The notes under the pieces were generated by a model. The model saw only the letters and a program-made list of their open reading frames with translations. It searched no databases and had not been told where the DNA came from. 64,000 bases of DNA from Sciurus carolinensis (lineage: Eukaryota > Chordata > Mammalia > Rodentia > Sciuridae), in NCBI RefSeq assembly GCF_902686445.1, contig NC_062213.1:35352741-35416740 (forward strand). Direction: 5' to 3'. Below, in pieces: positions 25,993 through 37,400 of the stretch; position 1 is the first letter of the stretch, and every line of letters begins with the position of its first letter. A program made the translations under genes and the position numbers.

Positions 25993-26944
25993 AAACTTTC
26001 AAAAATAAAGACAAATTTTCTGCACAAAAAAGTTGAAAATATTCATAACCAGCAGACTTTCATTGTAAGGAAAACTGAAGGAATTTCCTTTGAGCAGATA
26101 AAATATGAGACCAGATAAAAATTCAAAAAAGTGCTACCTATGGTAACTACATGAATAAATGTATACTTTATTCTTATTATTTAAAACTCTTTAAAGATAA
26201 GCTTTTTAAACAAAATAAATAACAACATATTGTGGGGTTTATCAAACAGGTAAAAGTACAATATGACACCAATAACACCGAGTCTAAAGAGAAAAAATTG
26301 AAAGTGCACTATTGTAAGCTTCTTAATACCATTTGTGAAATGGTAAAATATCAGTCGAAGATTTACTTTAATAATTTAAATGTGTATATTACAAATCCTG
26401 AAGCAATTAATAAAAGACAGAGTTATAGCTATTAAGACAACAAAGTAGAAATGGAGAGTCATAAAAAATACCTGAGTGATCCAGAAGAAAAATAAAAAAA
26501 TAAAATGAAAACAAAGACCAACAACATGTATCCCATTTGTTTACAATAAAAAAAAAAAGAAAACAAAGACCAGATGAGACAAGAAGAAAACAAACACTAA
26601 GATGATATAATCAAAACAAATCTCATCAATAATCACATAAAATGTAAATTTTCAAAACATCCAACTAAAAGCCAGATTGTCAGGTTGGATAATAAAGTAG
26701 GGCCTAACTATATTCTTCCTGAAAAAAAAAAAAGTACTTTAAAAAGTTTTAAATAATAAGAATAAAGTGTACATTTATTCATGTAGTTACCATAGTTAGC
26801 ACTTTTCTGAATTTTTATCTGGTCTCATATTTTGTCTGCTCTAAGGAAATTCCTTCAATTTTCCTTACAATGAGAGTCTTCTGGTTATGAATATTTTCAA
26901 CTTTTTTGTGCAGAAAATTTTGTCTTCATTTTTCAAAGTTTTAA
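25993..26944. repeat. Inverted duplication, ~205-bp arms (25993-26197 and 26737-26944)
   Basis: The right arm is the reverse complement of the left arm with few differences. For example, atgagaccagataaaaattc in the left arm is matched by gaatttttatctggtctcat in the right. The spacer is about 540 bp. The right arm interrupts the ORF2 endonuclease part of the ancient L1 and replaces a little of it, so the copy was made in inverted orientation after the L1 had inserted. Confidence 0.9.
26521..26558 (+). mobile_element. 38-bp micro-insertion of an L1 3' end
   Basis: The insert consists of about 27 bases identical to the extreme 3' end of the young L1 (compare 38467-38493) plus a short A tail. 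A perfect 14-nt target-site duplication, gaaaacaaagacca, flanks it at 26507-26520 and 26559-26572. It is a genuine, extremely 5'-truncated retrotransposition product. Confidence 0.93.
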
Positions 26945-28309
26945 GTAAAAGAATAGAAATATATATGTATGTTAATACCACCCAATAGAAAGTTGGAGAA
27001 GCTATATTAAGATTGGACAAAATGGATTTCAAAGCAAAGAATATTACCAGGAAAAAAAGAAGTCCTCTTTATAATGATAAAGAGGTCAATTAAATAAAAG
27101 GCATGCAAAGTATATTCTGGGACTACAAAATAATTATAAATCATTAACAGAAAGATCTACAGAAACCTCCCAACATTTGAAAATTAAATAATATATTTAT
27201 ATAAACTCAAGGAATCAAAGAAGAAAAGAAAAATATATAAATTTTTTAACTGAGTGAAATGATAAGACAACATATTCATGAGAATTTGGTGGATGTCAAT
27301 AAAGCAGTAATACCTAAGGGAAATTTCTAGCATATAACCCATATATTAGAAAAGAAACAGTGTCTCAAAATAACCACCTCACCTTCCACCTTAAGAAACT
27401 AGAAAATTAAACTCAAAGTAAGCAGAAGAAAAGAAATAATAATAATTAAAACTAAAATCAATAGTAGGGAAAAATCAATGAACCAAAAGGTGATTCTTTG
27501 AGAAAATCAACAAAATTAACAAAAATCTAGCCAGACTGAAAAGGGAAAATAAACAAATTACCAATATCAAGAACTATAGTCATGGTATTAATACAGATTC
27601 TATAGATATTAAAAGAATAATAATGGAATACTATGAACAATTTTATATCAATAAATTTGACAACTTATGAGGAACTGGACAAACTCCTTGAGAGACATAG
27701 TTATGCAAACTCATAAAAGAAAAAAATAGATAACATGAATAACACTGTATCTATTAAGGAATTTAAACTATACACTTTTTCGACAAATAAAAATGCATGC
27801 CCAGATGGCTTTACTGGTGAAATCTACAATCATTAAAAGATGAAATAATACAAATTTTACACAAACTCTCCAAAACATGGAAGACAAGGAAATACTTCCC
27901 AACTAATTCCAATAGGCCATCATTAAACTAATTCCAAAACCTAAGAAAAATATTTCAAGAAAAGAAAAATACAGATAATATGCCTCATGGACATAGAAGC
28001 AAAAATTTAAAACAAAATTTTGTCAAATCAAACTCATTGATATGTAAAATGGATAATCTATCATGACCAAATAGGGTTTATCACAGAAATAGAGTTGGGA
28101 TAACATTCAAAATCATAATAACAAAGAAGGTAAGAAAGAAACATAAGATTAATCTCAATAGATAGAGAAAAAGCTTCGGGAAAGCCCAACTTCTATTGAT
28201 GATTTAAGAAACCAAAACTTTCAGCAAATTTGCCCAGTTGGCATCTGTGAAAGCACAGCTAACATTAGACCTGACAGTGAAAAACTGAACGCTTTCCTAA
28301 GACTGAAAA

Positions 28310-28535
28310 CAATACCAGGAGACCAGCACCATGGTACCTGCCTGTAGTCCCAGCAGCTCAGGAGGCTGAATCAAGAGGATCACAAGTTCAAAGTCAGTCT
28401 TAGCATCTCAGCAAGGTCCTAAACAACTCAATGAGACCTTTTCTCTAAATTAAATTTTAAAAAAGGGCTGGGCATATGGCTCATTGGTTAAGTTCCCCTG
28501 AGTGTAATCCCTGATGCAAAATATAAAAATTAAAA
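28310..28535 (+). mobile_element. B1-dID SINE, plus strand
   Basis: The B1-like half (cctgtagtcccagcagctca, ggaggctgaatcaagaggat) is followed by a diverged ID-like half (gggctgggcatatggctcat). It sits in the RT region of the ancient L1, whose sequence continues on both sides. Confidence 0.85.
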
Positions 28536-28620
28536 TAAATGTTGTCTACTTTCACCATTTCTATGCAAAATTATAATGCACTACTTAGAAGAAAAAAAAA
28601 TCAGGTAAGCCAAAGGGAGA

Positions 28621-29563
28621 AGATAAGAGAAATACATGATTAGTTCTGGACAAAACAAAATATTGATAAAGAGCACAATGAAAAAATGAAGAAATGAAAT
28701 TAGAGCAGAGAGCAAATTCCCACAATTATGCCCAAGTAATGTATATAAAGATATCAGCTTCCTATTTAAAAACTACCTAGGTAAATAATTAGATGATAAG
28801 ATACCAGTGAGGAGATAAAGGCAAATTCTAAAGAACTTACTGTACTGGACATTTTTAAATATTGCTTTTGCTAATTTAAAAAAAATATTCTTTGGATAGC
28901 ATTAGCATATTCCCTAAAGTAGAAAGATAAACTACAAAAATCTAGTAAGTATAAGAAAATTTAATATTCTTCTTTAAATTCTATAGTTTCCATAGTCATA
29001 GTCTACTATTTTTCTATTAATGTTAAAATAGAAACAAAGGAGTAGGTAGCTTCAAAATCCATAAAATTATGAAACAGAATCTCAAAGGTGAAATGGGCTT
29101 CTTTCAAAAAGAAAGGAAACAGACCAAGGAAGAACACGTCTACGAATTTGTAAAACTATGTGTAGCAATGGAGAAACTATATTAAAACTCTGACATTGAT
29201 CAGTTGCATGCCTTAAGAATGAACTTTAGTCTCTTAGGGTCTGAGTTTTCTGCACCTAAAAAATAAAGGAGTGAGACCATTTTATCTCTTATATTGTCTT
29301 CAATATTATGTTCTTATATATTATATTCTTATATTATCTTTGAAAGTCTAAGATCAAATGGTTCTAAACAAAATCATAAGCTAACTGACATAACACAATG
29401 AGACAGGTATCTTCAAAATTCAGTGAAAAATTAAAGAAACTCTCTAAAATGAGGACATCAGAAGTATTTTGTTCTTTGGTTAATCACAGTAGTAATTTCA
29501 GTTATCTTTTTTTTATTTGCGATAAGCTTAACTATAAGAGAACTGTCATGCTTTCATTTCCGT
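28621..29563. other. Intron just downstream of the RIMS2 exon
   Basis: AT-rich sequence with no recognisable gene. The sequence next to the donor site (about 29440-29563) contains no obvious repeat. Confidence 0.6.
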
Positions 29564-29565
29564 AC
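29564..29565 (-). other. RIMS2: RIMS2 splice donor (GT)
   Basis: On the minus strand the exon ends AACAAG and continues gtacgg, a normal GT donor. The cut falls between codons (phase 0). Confidence 0.9.
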
Positions 29566-29776
29566 CTTGTTTGAGCGTAATGACACCCGACCTCCACAAC
29601 GAGCACAGAACTTTGTTTGGCAATATGAACAGTTATGGCCACATCCATCAGCAAATTTCGTTTTGTGGCAGATACCACAGGTTGGGGCATCACCCTTCTG
29701 TTCTTGCTGTTGCTGTGATTCTTCTCCCATCTTCTTAACCTGCTCCTTATACATTTCAAATTGCTGATGAAGTTTT
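29566..29776 (-). CDS. RIMS2: RIMS2 (RIM2) internal exon: Rab-binding helix and zinc finger
   Basis: RIM2 is a presynaptic active-zone scaffold. Its N-terminus binds GTP-bound Rab3/Rab27 through two helices, and its zinc finger recruits Munc13. The 211-bp exon supplies one base of a split codon and then 70 codons. Residues 1-19 (from KLHQQFEMYKEQ) form the second Rab-binding helix, followed by a Gln/Glu-rich linker. Residues 33-60 hold FYVE-type zinc ligands: C33/C36, C49/C52 and C57/C60, with C45 nearby. The final CxxC pair is expected in the next exon. QFEMYKEQVKKMGEE and the Asn in GCGHNCSYC fit RIMS2 better than RIMS1, which as I recall reads QFESYKEQ. No lesion is seen. The surrounding open frames on both strands are fortuitous extensions into intron. 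Confidence 0.94.
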
Positions 29777-29793
29777 CTGCAGAAAAAACAGAC
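29777..29793 (-). other. RIMS2: RIMS2 splice acceptor with polypyrimidine tract
   Basis: On the minus strand, gtctgttttttctgcag precedes the exon: a pyrimidine-rich tract ending in cag. It is a strong canonical 3' splice site. Confidence 0.9.
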
Positions 29794-30471
29794 AAGAAAA
29801 AACTTGGTTTCCCTTATGGTCTCAAAAAAAGAAAAACCCACAATCTATAATTTCCTAACCAAAAAATACACAGAATGAGAATAAAAATTTAATTTTGTGC
29901 TTACAGAATAACATCCTGCATGGCACATCACATTGTAAAAGTGTTACAATCAGTTTTACCTTCTGTTACACATATCGATTTAAAAATCAATTAATACATG
30001 TTTATGGAGGTATTTCTTTGAATAAGAACTATAAAATTTCTACCTACCATTTGCAATATTTTTCAATCATATGCTTTAAAATATTTATTATGTTATTCTT
30101 CAACAGTTTAGCTTTAAAAATACAGGAAGCTAATTTGACATACATAGTGAAGCCAAAATCTATGAACTTCAAATAAATGAAACACAATCTAAATTGGAAT
30201 AACCTAAAATATCCAAACAGAGGGGAAACCACTAGATGAGTGCTCTCGCTAATCATTTAAATCTATACAACAGTCTGAACATAACCTAGCTGTTAAAAAA
30301 AAAAGTAAAATCTTAATAGGCTAACAAACGAGGGTTGTGCAAATAAAAGTTAAGTTTCACTTTAAAAATAAAGGATCACAAAGATGTCTAAAAAGCATAT
30401 TATTTACTCTAATTAGAAATAGTGATAAAAACTTTTCATTTCCATTGTCTCTTAACAAAAATTTTTAAAAA
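29794..30471. other. Intron upstream of the RIMS2 exon
   Basis: No gene or clear repeat is seen. The open frames here are short, on both strands and without homology I recognise. Confidence 0.55.
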
Positions 30472-30590
30472 TATTTTTGTAGTTGTCAATGGACCTTTAT
30501 TTTATTAATTTAAATGCAGTACTGAGAATAGAATTCAGTGCCTCATGCAAGCTAGGCAAGCATTCTACCACTGAGCCACAACTCCAGCCC
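30472..30590 (-). mobile_element. ID-type SINE with long tail, minus strand
   Basis: On the minus strand, gggctggagttgtggctcag and gaatgcttgcctagcttg are followed by an A/T-rich tail. It is the same ID variant as at 2024-2156. Flanking acaaaaatttttaaa and acgaaaattttttaaa suggest an imperfect target-site duplication. Confidence 0.88.
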
Positions 30591-31581
30591 ACGAAAATTT
30601 TTTAAATGTTTAAAAACTGTAATTAGTTCGGTTTAAGATTTAGAAAACTGCAAATAATCATCCTAACAATGACTAAAGGATGAATAATCTATAAAATAAT
30701 AACTTTTCTTGAGTTCATCTGAGAGGTGAGATTATAAGGAAAACATTCTGAATTCCAAAGAGCAACAAGTCTATCCAAGGAGAAATGAGACACACTGCCT
30801 GCTTTATCTTTGGCAAGAACAAAGGTGAAGGAGGTGGCCATGCACCGACAGGTAAAAGGAAATCAATTAAAATTTTAACAAACTGTTAAATGCTAATAAT
30901 GGATTAGCATGACAATATGAAATAGCTAGGGGCCCAGACTCAGAGGAAGTTCACAAGCCACAACTTTATGAGAATGCACACGTGGCTATGGCTGCTAAAG
31001 TACAAACATAATTCCCCAGACTTTCTCTCTTAAAAAAGCAAAACCTTTAACTCACAAGGAGAGAAAGTAAACTCTTCATCCCTAGGGCAGAGGCAAAGAG
31101 TCACTGCAGGTAGGGAAAAGATGCAAAAAGAAAATCCTCTCTAATCTCCAAAGAGATATAGGAAGCCAATTTGAGTCCAGAATCCTACCCAAATACAATC
31201 AGAAGACTGTATCACTAGGAGATGAGAGGAAGCTCCAGCCACAAAGCAACTAAAGATATAAGACATATTTGCTTCCCCACCAAGGAGGATGTGAACAATA
31301 AGAAGCCTCATTCCCAAGGCCTAAGAGGCCAGGGTCTATCAAAAATGGAAGGTGGAAAAACCTGCAAGAAAACACCCTTTCCCCTACCACAAGACAAGCA
31401 TCAGATAACACACTCCAGTAGCCTACTGCTGAGGAAAGTTTGAGAGCATGAGGAGAAATACCCTCTCCTTTGTGGTACAGATTGTGTGGAAATGGCTGAG
31501 AGGGGAGCAAAAGCACTGAAACAACTTCTAGTACTTCTGCATCTATCCTAAGCACAAGGTGAAAGCAGCCCACTGCTTTTT
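30591..31581. other. Intronic sequence, possibly ancient L1 5'UTR
   Basis: No gene is supported. The purine-rich text at 31200-31560 resembles decayed L1 5'UTR, but this is uncertain. Confidence 0.4.
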
Positions 31582-31593
31582 AAAAACTTTATG
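31582..31593. repeat. Target-site duplication, left copy (full-length L1)
   Basis: The 12-nt sequence aaaaactttatg is repeated at 38542-38553 immediately after the L1 poly(A) tail. This fixes both borders of the element. Confidence 0.85.
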
Positions 31594-33367
31594 ACTGAAA
31601 AGAGGAGATAGTGAGAGACTTGGGACCAACTCAAAGCTGCCGGGTGAGTCTCTCCTGTTGGGGAGGCGTCCCGGATGGGGCGGTAGCCCCGGAACGCAGG
31701 GAATTTGTGAAGTGGAGTTGCTCGGCGAAACGCCCCTCCCTCCACTGGAGCGGTAAACACGGACAACTGGGATCATCGTAGAGGAGGCGGCTCAGCATAG
31801 CGCTTGGACTCGAGCAGCCGCTGGGGCTCCGGGTGGCCGCCTGGGGAGGAGCTGCGTGGCGAGCTGTTTGGACCCAGAGTGACCGCTTCCGACCGGGGGG
31901 TTGCCCGGAGGAGGAGGAGAGGCCCGGCGGGTCGCTTGGGTCTAGGAGTGACTGCATCAGAGCCACGGGCGGTTGTCAGAGGAGGAGCTGCGTGGTGAGT
32001 TGTTTGAACTCAGAGTGGGCGCTCCTGAGCGCCGGGGGACTGCCCGGAGGAAGAGGAGGAGCGCGGCGGGACGCTTGGTCTGGGAGTGACTGCATCAGAA
32101 CCACAGGCGGCTGCCAGAAGAGGAGCTGCGTGGTAAACTGTTTGAACCCAGAGCGAGCGCTCCTGAGTGCCGGGAGGTTGCCCGGAGGAGGAGGAGGAGC
32201 ACGGCGTGTTGCTTGACCTGGGAGTGGCTGCATCAGAGCTGCGGGCGGTTGCCAAAGGAGGAGCTGCGTGACGAGCTGTTAGAACTCGGAGTAGCTGCTC
32301 CAGAACACTGGTGGCCTGCCTGGAGGAGGAGAGCGGTGGGACGCTTAGCCTGGGAGTGACTGCATCAGAACCACAGGCGGTTGCCAGAGGAGGAGGAGAG
32401 TGGTGAGCTGATTGAACTAAAAGCAACCGCTCCTGAACACCGGTGGCCTGCCTGGAGGAGGAGCGTGGTGAGTCACCTGGTCTCGGAGCCACCGTTCCTG
32501 AACACCTGGGGGGCTACCCCAAGGAGGAGGAGGAGGAACAGGGCGGGTCACTTGGACTTGGAGTGACTGCCTAGGGCTACGGGTGGTTGGCGGGAGGAGG
32601 AGACCCGAAGTGAGTTGTTTGGATTCCTAGTGACTGCGTCCGAAACCGGGCGGCTGTCCGGAGGAGGAGGTGTGTGGCGGGTCTCTGTGTCTCGGAGCTA
32701 TTGTACGGGGCTCCAGGTGGTGGCTCAGGGGAGGGGCTGCATAGCCAGGCGATTGGTGCAGAGCAGGGTCCCAGGAGCTAGGTGGCTTCTTGCTGGAAGA
32801 GCCGCACAGAGACACGCCTAGGGGCGGAGCGAAGATTCCAGGGCGGCGGGCAGATTCTCTGGGAGAGGCAGCCTAAGGAGACTCGCCTGCGAAGGGTGAG
32901 GCTCCCAGGCCCAGGACGTAGGTCCGGGCCCCTGGGATCGTTGCAGAAGAAGACAGCCCAGCCCAGGTGGTAGTTGTAGATTGAGGGGAACCTCTACGAG
33001 GGCAACTGACTAGCGAGACGTCCCCACCGAGTGACTCTTCCCGGCCGGGGGAGGTTTTCCCACAGGGACGGTAAAGCCAGAGACATAGGCACAAACAGGC
33101 CTTGCCTCAGCCCACAGTCTACTTCCCCATTGGATGACCATTGGTCAACAAGTGGAGGCACCTCCGCCCACTAGCAGGGAATATACGCCACCTGAGGGTT
33201 ACCACACCTAGAGAGGCAGCTTCTTCGTGGAGCTCTGCATTATCAACCTCCTCCAAGACTTCAGGCTACTGAAGGATAAGAGGGGATATACTAGCAATCT
33301 TCAGGGACATTATAAGTCAATAGAGGAAATCTGCAATATCTTAATGACCCACTGATCCCTGAACAAT
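31594..33367 (+). promoter_or_regulatory. L1 5'UTR / promoter, CpG-island-like
   Basis: About 1.77 kb of GC- and CpG-rich sequence inside an AT-rich intron, lying directly before ORF1. In L1 elements this region holds the internal Pol II promoter, often with antisense activity. It contains tandem monomers and repeated gaggaggaggag blocks. Promoter function is inferred from family knowledge; no initiation site can be read from sequence. Confidence 0.85.
31849..32530 (+). repeat. Tandem ~137-bp monomers in L1 5'UTR
   Basis: Units starting near gagctgcgtgg recur at 31849, 31985, 32123 and 32261, with a degenerate unit at about 32395. The spacings are 136, 138, 138 and 134. Each unit holds gagtg...ctgcatcaga and a (gga)n block. 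The arrangement resembles the monomeric promoters of mouse L1. Confidence 0.88.
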
Positions 33368-34380
33368 ATGAGAAAACAAGGGAAGAAAATGCCCCAAACA
33401 AATCTAGATGTTACATCAATAAAATCCAACGACAGCATGGCAGAAGAAATGACAGAAAGGGAGTTCAGAATGTACATAATTAAAATGATTAGGGAAGCAA
33501 ACGAGGAGATGAAAGAGCAAATGCAGGCATTGAACGATCGCACCAATCGACACTTAACAGAGCAAATTCAGGAAGCAAAAGATCATTTCAATAAAGAGTT
33601 AGAGATATTGAAAAAAAACCAAACAGAAATCCTTGAAATGAAGGAAACAATAAACCAAATTAAGAACTCCATAGAAAGCATAACCAATAGGATAGAACAG
33701 CTGGAAGACAGAACTTCAGATATTGAAGACAAAATATTTAACCTCGAAAACAAAGTTGAACAAACAGAGAAGATGGTAAGAAATCATGAACAGAATCTCC
33801 AAGAACTATGGGATATCATGAAAAGGCCAAATTTGAGAATTATTGGGATTGAGGAAGGCTTAAAGAAACAAACCAAAGGAATGAACAATTTATTTGAAGA
33901 AATAATATCAGAAAATTTCCCAAATCTGAAGAATGAAATGGAAAATCAAGTCCAAGAGGCTTATAGGACTCCAAATACACAAAATTACAACAGACCCACA
34001 CCAAGGCACATTATAATGAAAATACCTAACATACAAAATAAAGACAGAATTTTAAAGGCTGTGAGAGAAAGAACCAAATTACATTCAGGGGGAAACCAAT
34101 ATGGATATCAGCAGATTTTTCAATCCAGACCCTAAAAGCTAGAAGGGCCTGGAACAACATTTTTCAAGCTCTGAAAGAAAATGGATGCCAACCAAGAATC
34201 TTATACCCAGCAAAACTTACCTTCAAATTTGACGATGAAATAAGATCATTCCACGATAAACAAAAGCTAAAAGAATTTACAAAAAGAAAGCCAGCATTAC
34301 AGAACATTCTCAGCAAAATATTTCATGAGGAAGAGATAAAAAACAAAGAAGCAAATCAGCAAAGGGAGGAATTATCCTAA
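33368..34380 (+). pseudogene. L1 ORF1 (copy B), one frameshift
   Basis: ORF1p is an RNA-binding chaperone that coats L1 RNA. From the ATG at 33368 a 255-codon frame is open. It has a charged N-terminus, a long heptad-rich coiled coil (about residues 20-145, e.g. IESITNRIEQLEDRTSDIED), an RRM-like start (RPNLRIIGIEEG) and a C-terminal domain (RHIIMKIPNIQNKDRIL). A one-base loss near 34072 shifts the frame and stops it at 34133-34135. The remainder continues in another frame to the natural stop at 34378-34380. Confidence 0.92.
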
Positions 34381-34438
34381 AGGAACTGTCAAATAAAGGA
34401 GGAACCAAGATGTGTCAAAAATTTTAAATATGAACCAA

Positions 34439-37400
34439 ATGACTGGGAATACAAATCATATCTCAATAATAACCCTGAATGTTAATGGCCTGAATTCATC
34501 AATCAAAAGACATAGATTGGCAGATTGGATTAAAAAGAAAGATCCAACAATATGTTGCCTGCAAGAGACTCACCTCATAGAAAGAGATACCCATAGACTA
34601 AAGGTGAAAGGATGGGAAAAAACATACCATGCACATGGGCTCAGCAAAAAAGCTGGAGTATCCATCCTCATTTCAGATAATGTGGACTTCAAGCCAATGT
34701 TAGTTAGAAGGGATAAAGAAGGACATTTCATACTGCTTCAGGGAAGCATAAATCAGCAAGATATAACAATCATAAACATCTATGCCCCAAACAATGGCTC
34801 ATCCATGTATGTTAAACAAATCCTTCTCAATTTCAGAAACCAAATAGACCGTAACACAATAATACTAGGTGATTTTAACACGCCTCTTTCACCACTGGAC
34901 AGATCTTCCAAACAAAAACTGAACAAAGAAACCATAGATCTCAATAACGCAATCAATAATTTAGACTTAACAGACATTTATAGAATATACCATCCAACCA
35001 AGAGCGAATACACTTTCTTCTCAGCAGCACATGGATCCTTCTCCAAAATAGACCATATATTATGCCACAAAGCTAATGTCAGCAAATACAAGAAGATAGA
35101 GACACTACCTTGTATTCTATCAGATCATAATGGATTCAAGTTAGAAATAAATGAAAGAGTAAAAAACAGAAACTACTCCAACACCTGGAGATTAAACAAT
35201 ATGCTACTATATGATGAATGGATAACAGAAGATATTAGGAAGGAAATTAAAAAATTCTTAGAGGTAAACGAGAACAAAGAAACAACATATCAAAATCTCT
35301 GGGACACTATGAAAGCGGTACTTAGAGGAAGATTTATTTCATGGAGCGCATTTAATAAAAGAAGTAAAACTCAAAAAATAAATGACCTAACACTACAACT
35401 CAAAGCCCTAGAAAAAGAAGAACAGACCAACACCAAAAGTAGTAGAAGACAGGAAATAGTTAAACTCAGAGCTGAAATCAACGAAATTGAAACGAAAGAA
35501 ACAATACAAAAAATTGACAAAATAAATAGTTGGTTCTTCGAAAAAATAAACAAAATTGATAAACCTTTAGCCACACTAACAAAGAGAAGACGAGAGAAAA
35601 CCCAAATCACTAAAATTCGGAATGAACAAGGAAATATCACAACAGACACGACCGAAATACAAAACATAATTAGAAGCTATTTTGAAAATCTATACTCCAA
35701 CAAAATAGAAAATTTCGAAGACATCAACAGGTTTCTAGAGATATATGAATTGCCTAAACTGAACGAGGAGGACATACACAATTTAAATAGACCAATTTCA
35801 AGTAATGAAATAGAAGAAGTCATCAAAAGCCTACCAAGAAAAGTCCAGGACCAGATGGGTTCTCAGCCGAGTTCTACAAAACTTTTAAAGAAGAACTCAT
35901 TCCAATACTTCTCAAAGTATTCCAGAAAATAGAAGAGGAGGGAACTCTCCCAAACTCATTCTATGAAGCCAATATTACCCTGATTCCTAAACCAGACAGA
36001 GACACATCGAGGAAAGAAAATTTCAGACCAATATCCTTAATGAACATCGACGCAAAAATTCTAAACAAAATTTTAGCAAATCGCATACAAAAACATATTA
36101 AAAAGATAGTGCACCATGATCAAGTGGGTTTCATCCCAGGGATGCAAGGTTGGTTCAACATCAGAAAATCAATAAATGTCATGCACCATATCAATAGACT
36201 TAAAGTCAAGAATCACATGATTATTTCGATAGATGCAGAAAAAGCATTTGATAAAATACAGCACCCCTTCATGCTCAAAACACTAGAAAAAATAGGGATA
36301 GTGGGAACATTCCTTAACATTGTAAAGGCCATCTACGCTAAACCCATTGCTAATATCATTCTAAATGGTGAAAAACTGAAAGCATTCCCTCTAAAAACTG
36401 GAACAAGGCAGGGATGCCCTCTTTCACCACTTCTATTCAATATCGTCCTTGAAACTCTAGCCAGAGCAATTAGACAGACCAAAGAAATTAAAGGGATACG
36501 AATAGGAAAAGAAGAACTCAAACTATCCCTATTTGCTGATGATATGATGGTATACTTAGAGGAACCAGGAAATTCCACCAGAAAACTTTTAGATCTCATA
36601 AGTGAATTCAGTAAAGTAGCGGGATATAAGATCAATGCACATAAATCGAAGGCATTTTTATATATAAGCGATGAATCTTCAGAAAGAGAAATTAGGAAAA
36701 CTACCCCATTCACAATAGCTTCGAAAAAAATAAAGTATTTGGGAATCAATCTCACAAAAGAGGTGAAAGACCTCTACAATGAGAACTACAGAACACTAAA
36801 GAAAGAAATTCAAGAAAACCTTAGAAGATGGAAAGATCTCCCATGTTCTTGGATAGGAAGAATTAATATTGTCAAAATGGCCATACTACCAAAAGTGCTA
36901 TACAGATTCAATACAATTCCAATTAAAATCCCAATGATGTACCTTACAGAAATAGAGCAAGCAATTATGAAATTCATCTGGAAGAATAAAAAACCCAGAA
37001 TAGCTAAAGCAATCCTTGGCAGAAAGAGTGAAGCAGGGGGTATCGCAATACCAGATCTTCAACTCTACTACAAAGCAATAGTAACAAAAACGGCATGGTA
37101 TTGGTACCAAAATAGAAAGGTGGATCAATGGTACAGAATAGAGGACACGGACACAAACCCAAATAAATACAATTTTCTCATACTAGACAAAGGTTCCAAC
37201 AATATGCAATGGAGAAAAGATAGCCTCTTCAACAAATGGTGCTGGGAGAATTGGAAATCCATATGCAACAGAATGAAACTAAACCATATCTCTCACCATG
37301 CACGAAACTAAACTCAAAATGGATTAAGGATCTCGGAATCAGACCAGAGACCTTGCATCTTATAGAAGAAAAAGTAGGTCCAGAGCTTCAACATGTCGGC

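Larger units (their letters stand above)
24535..28620 (+). mobile_element. Ancient L1 (L1M-type), plus strand, rearranged
   Basis: Strongly diverged L1 phrases occur in order: a 5'UTR-like part (24535-25350), ORF1-like (about 25360-26080), and ORF2-like. The latter includes an endonuclease segment (26950-27120), gattctttgagaaaatcaac at 27490, and an RT-like segment to about 28310 that resumes after a SINE. No long frame survives. The element carries a large inverted duplication and a micro-L1 insertion, annotated separately. End points are approximate. Confidence 0.7.

Noticed and set aside
29567..29767. Plus-strand 66-codon frame opposite the RIMS2 exon
   Set aside because: It is the antisense shadow of the conserved minus-strand exon with intact splice sites.
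31833..32492. Frames of 127-160 codons in the GC-rich region on both strands
   Set aside because: GC-rich tandem monomers naturally lack stops. The predicted proteins are low-complexity repeats with no family resemblance.
31849..32530. CRISPR-like array of regular repeats
   Set aside because: The units are contiguous monomers without unique spacers, in a eukaryotic L1 promoter.
31594..33367. CpG island marking an unannotated host promoter
   Set aside because: The GC-rich tract is the 5'UTR of a full-length L1 bounded by a target-site duplication. Regulatory use is only a possibility.
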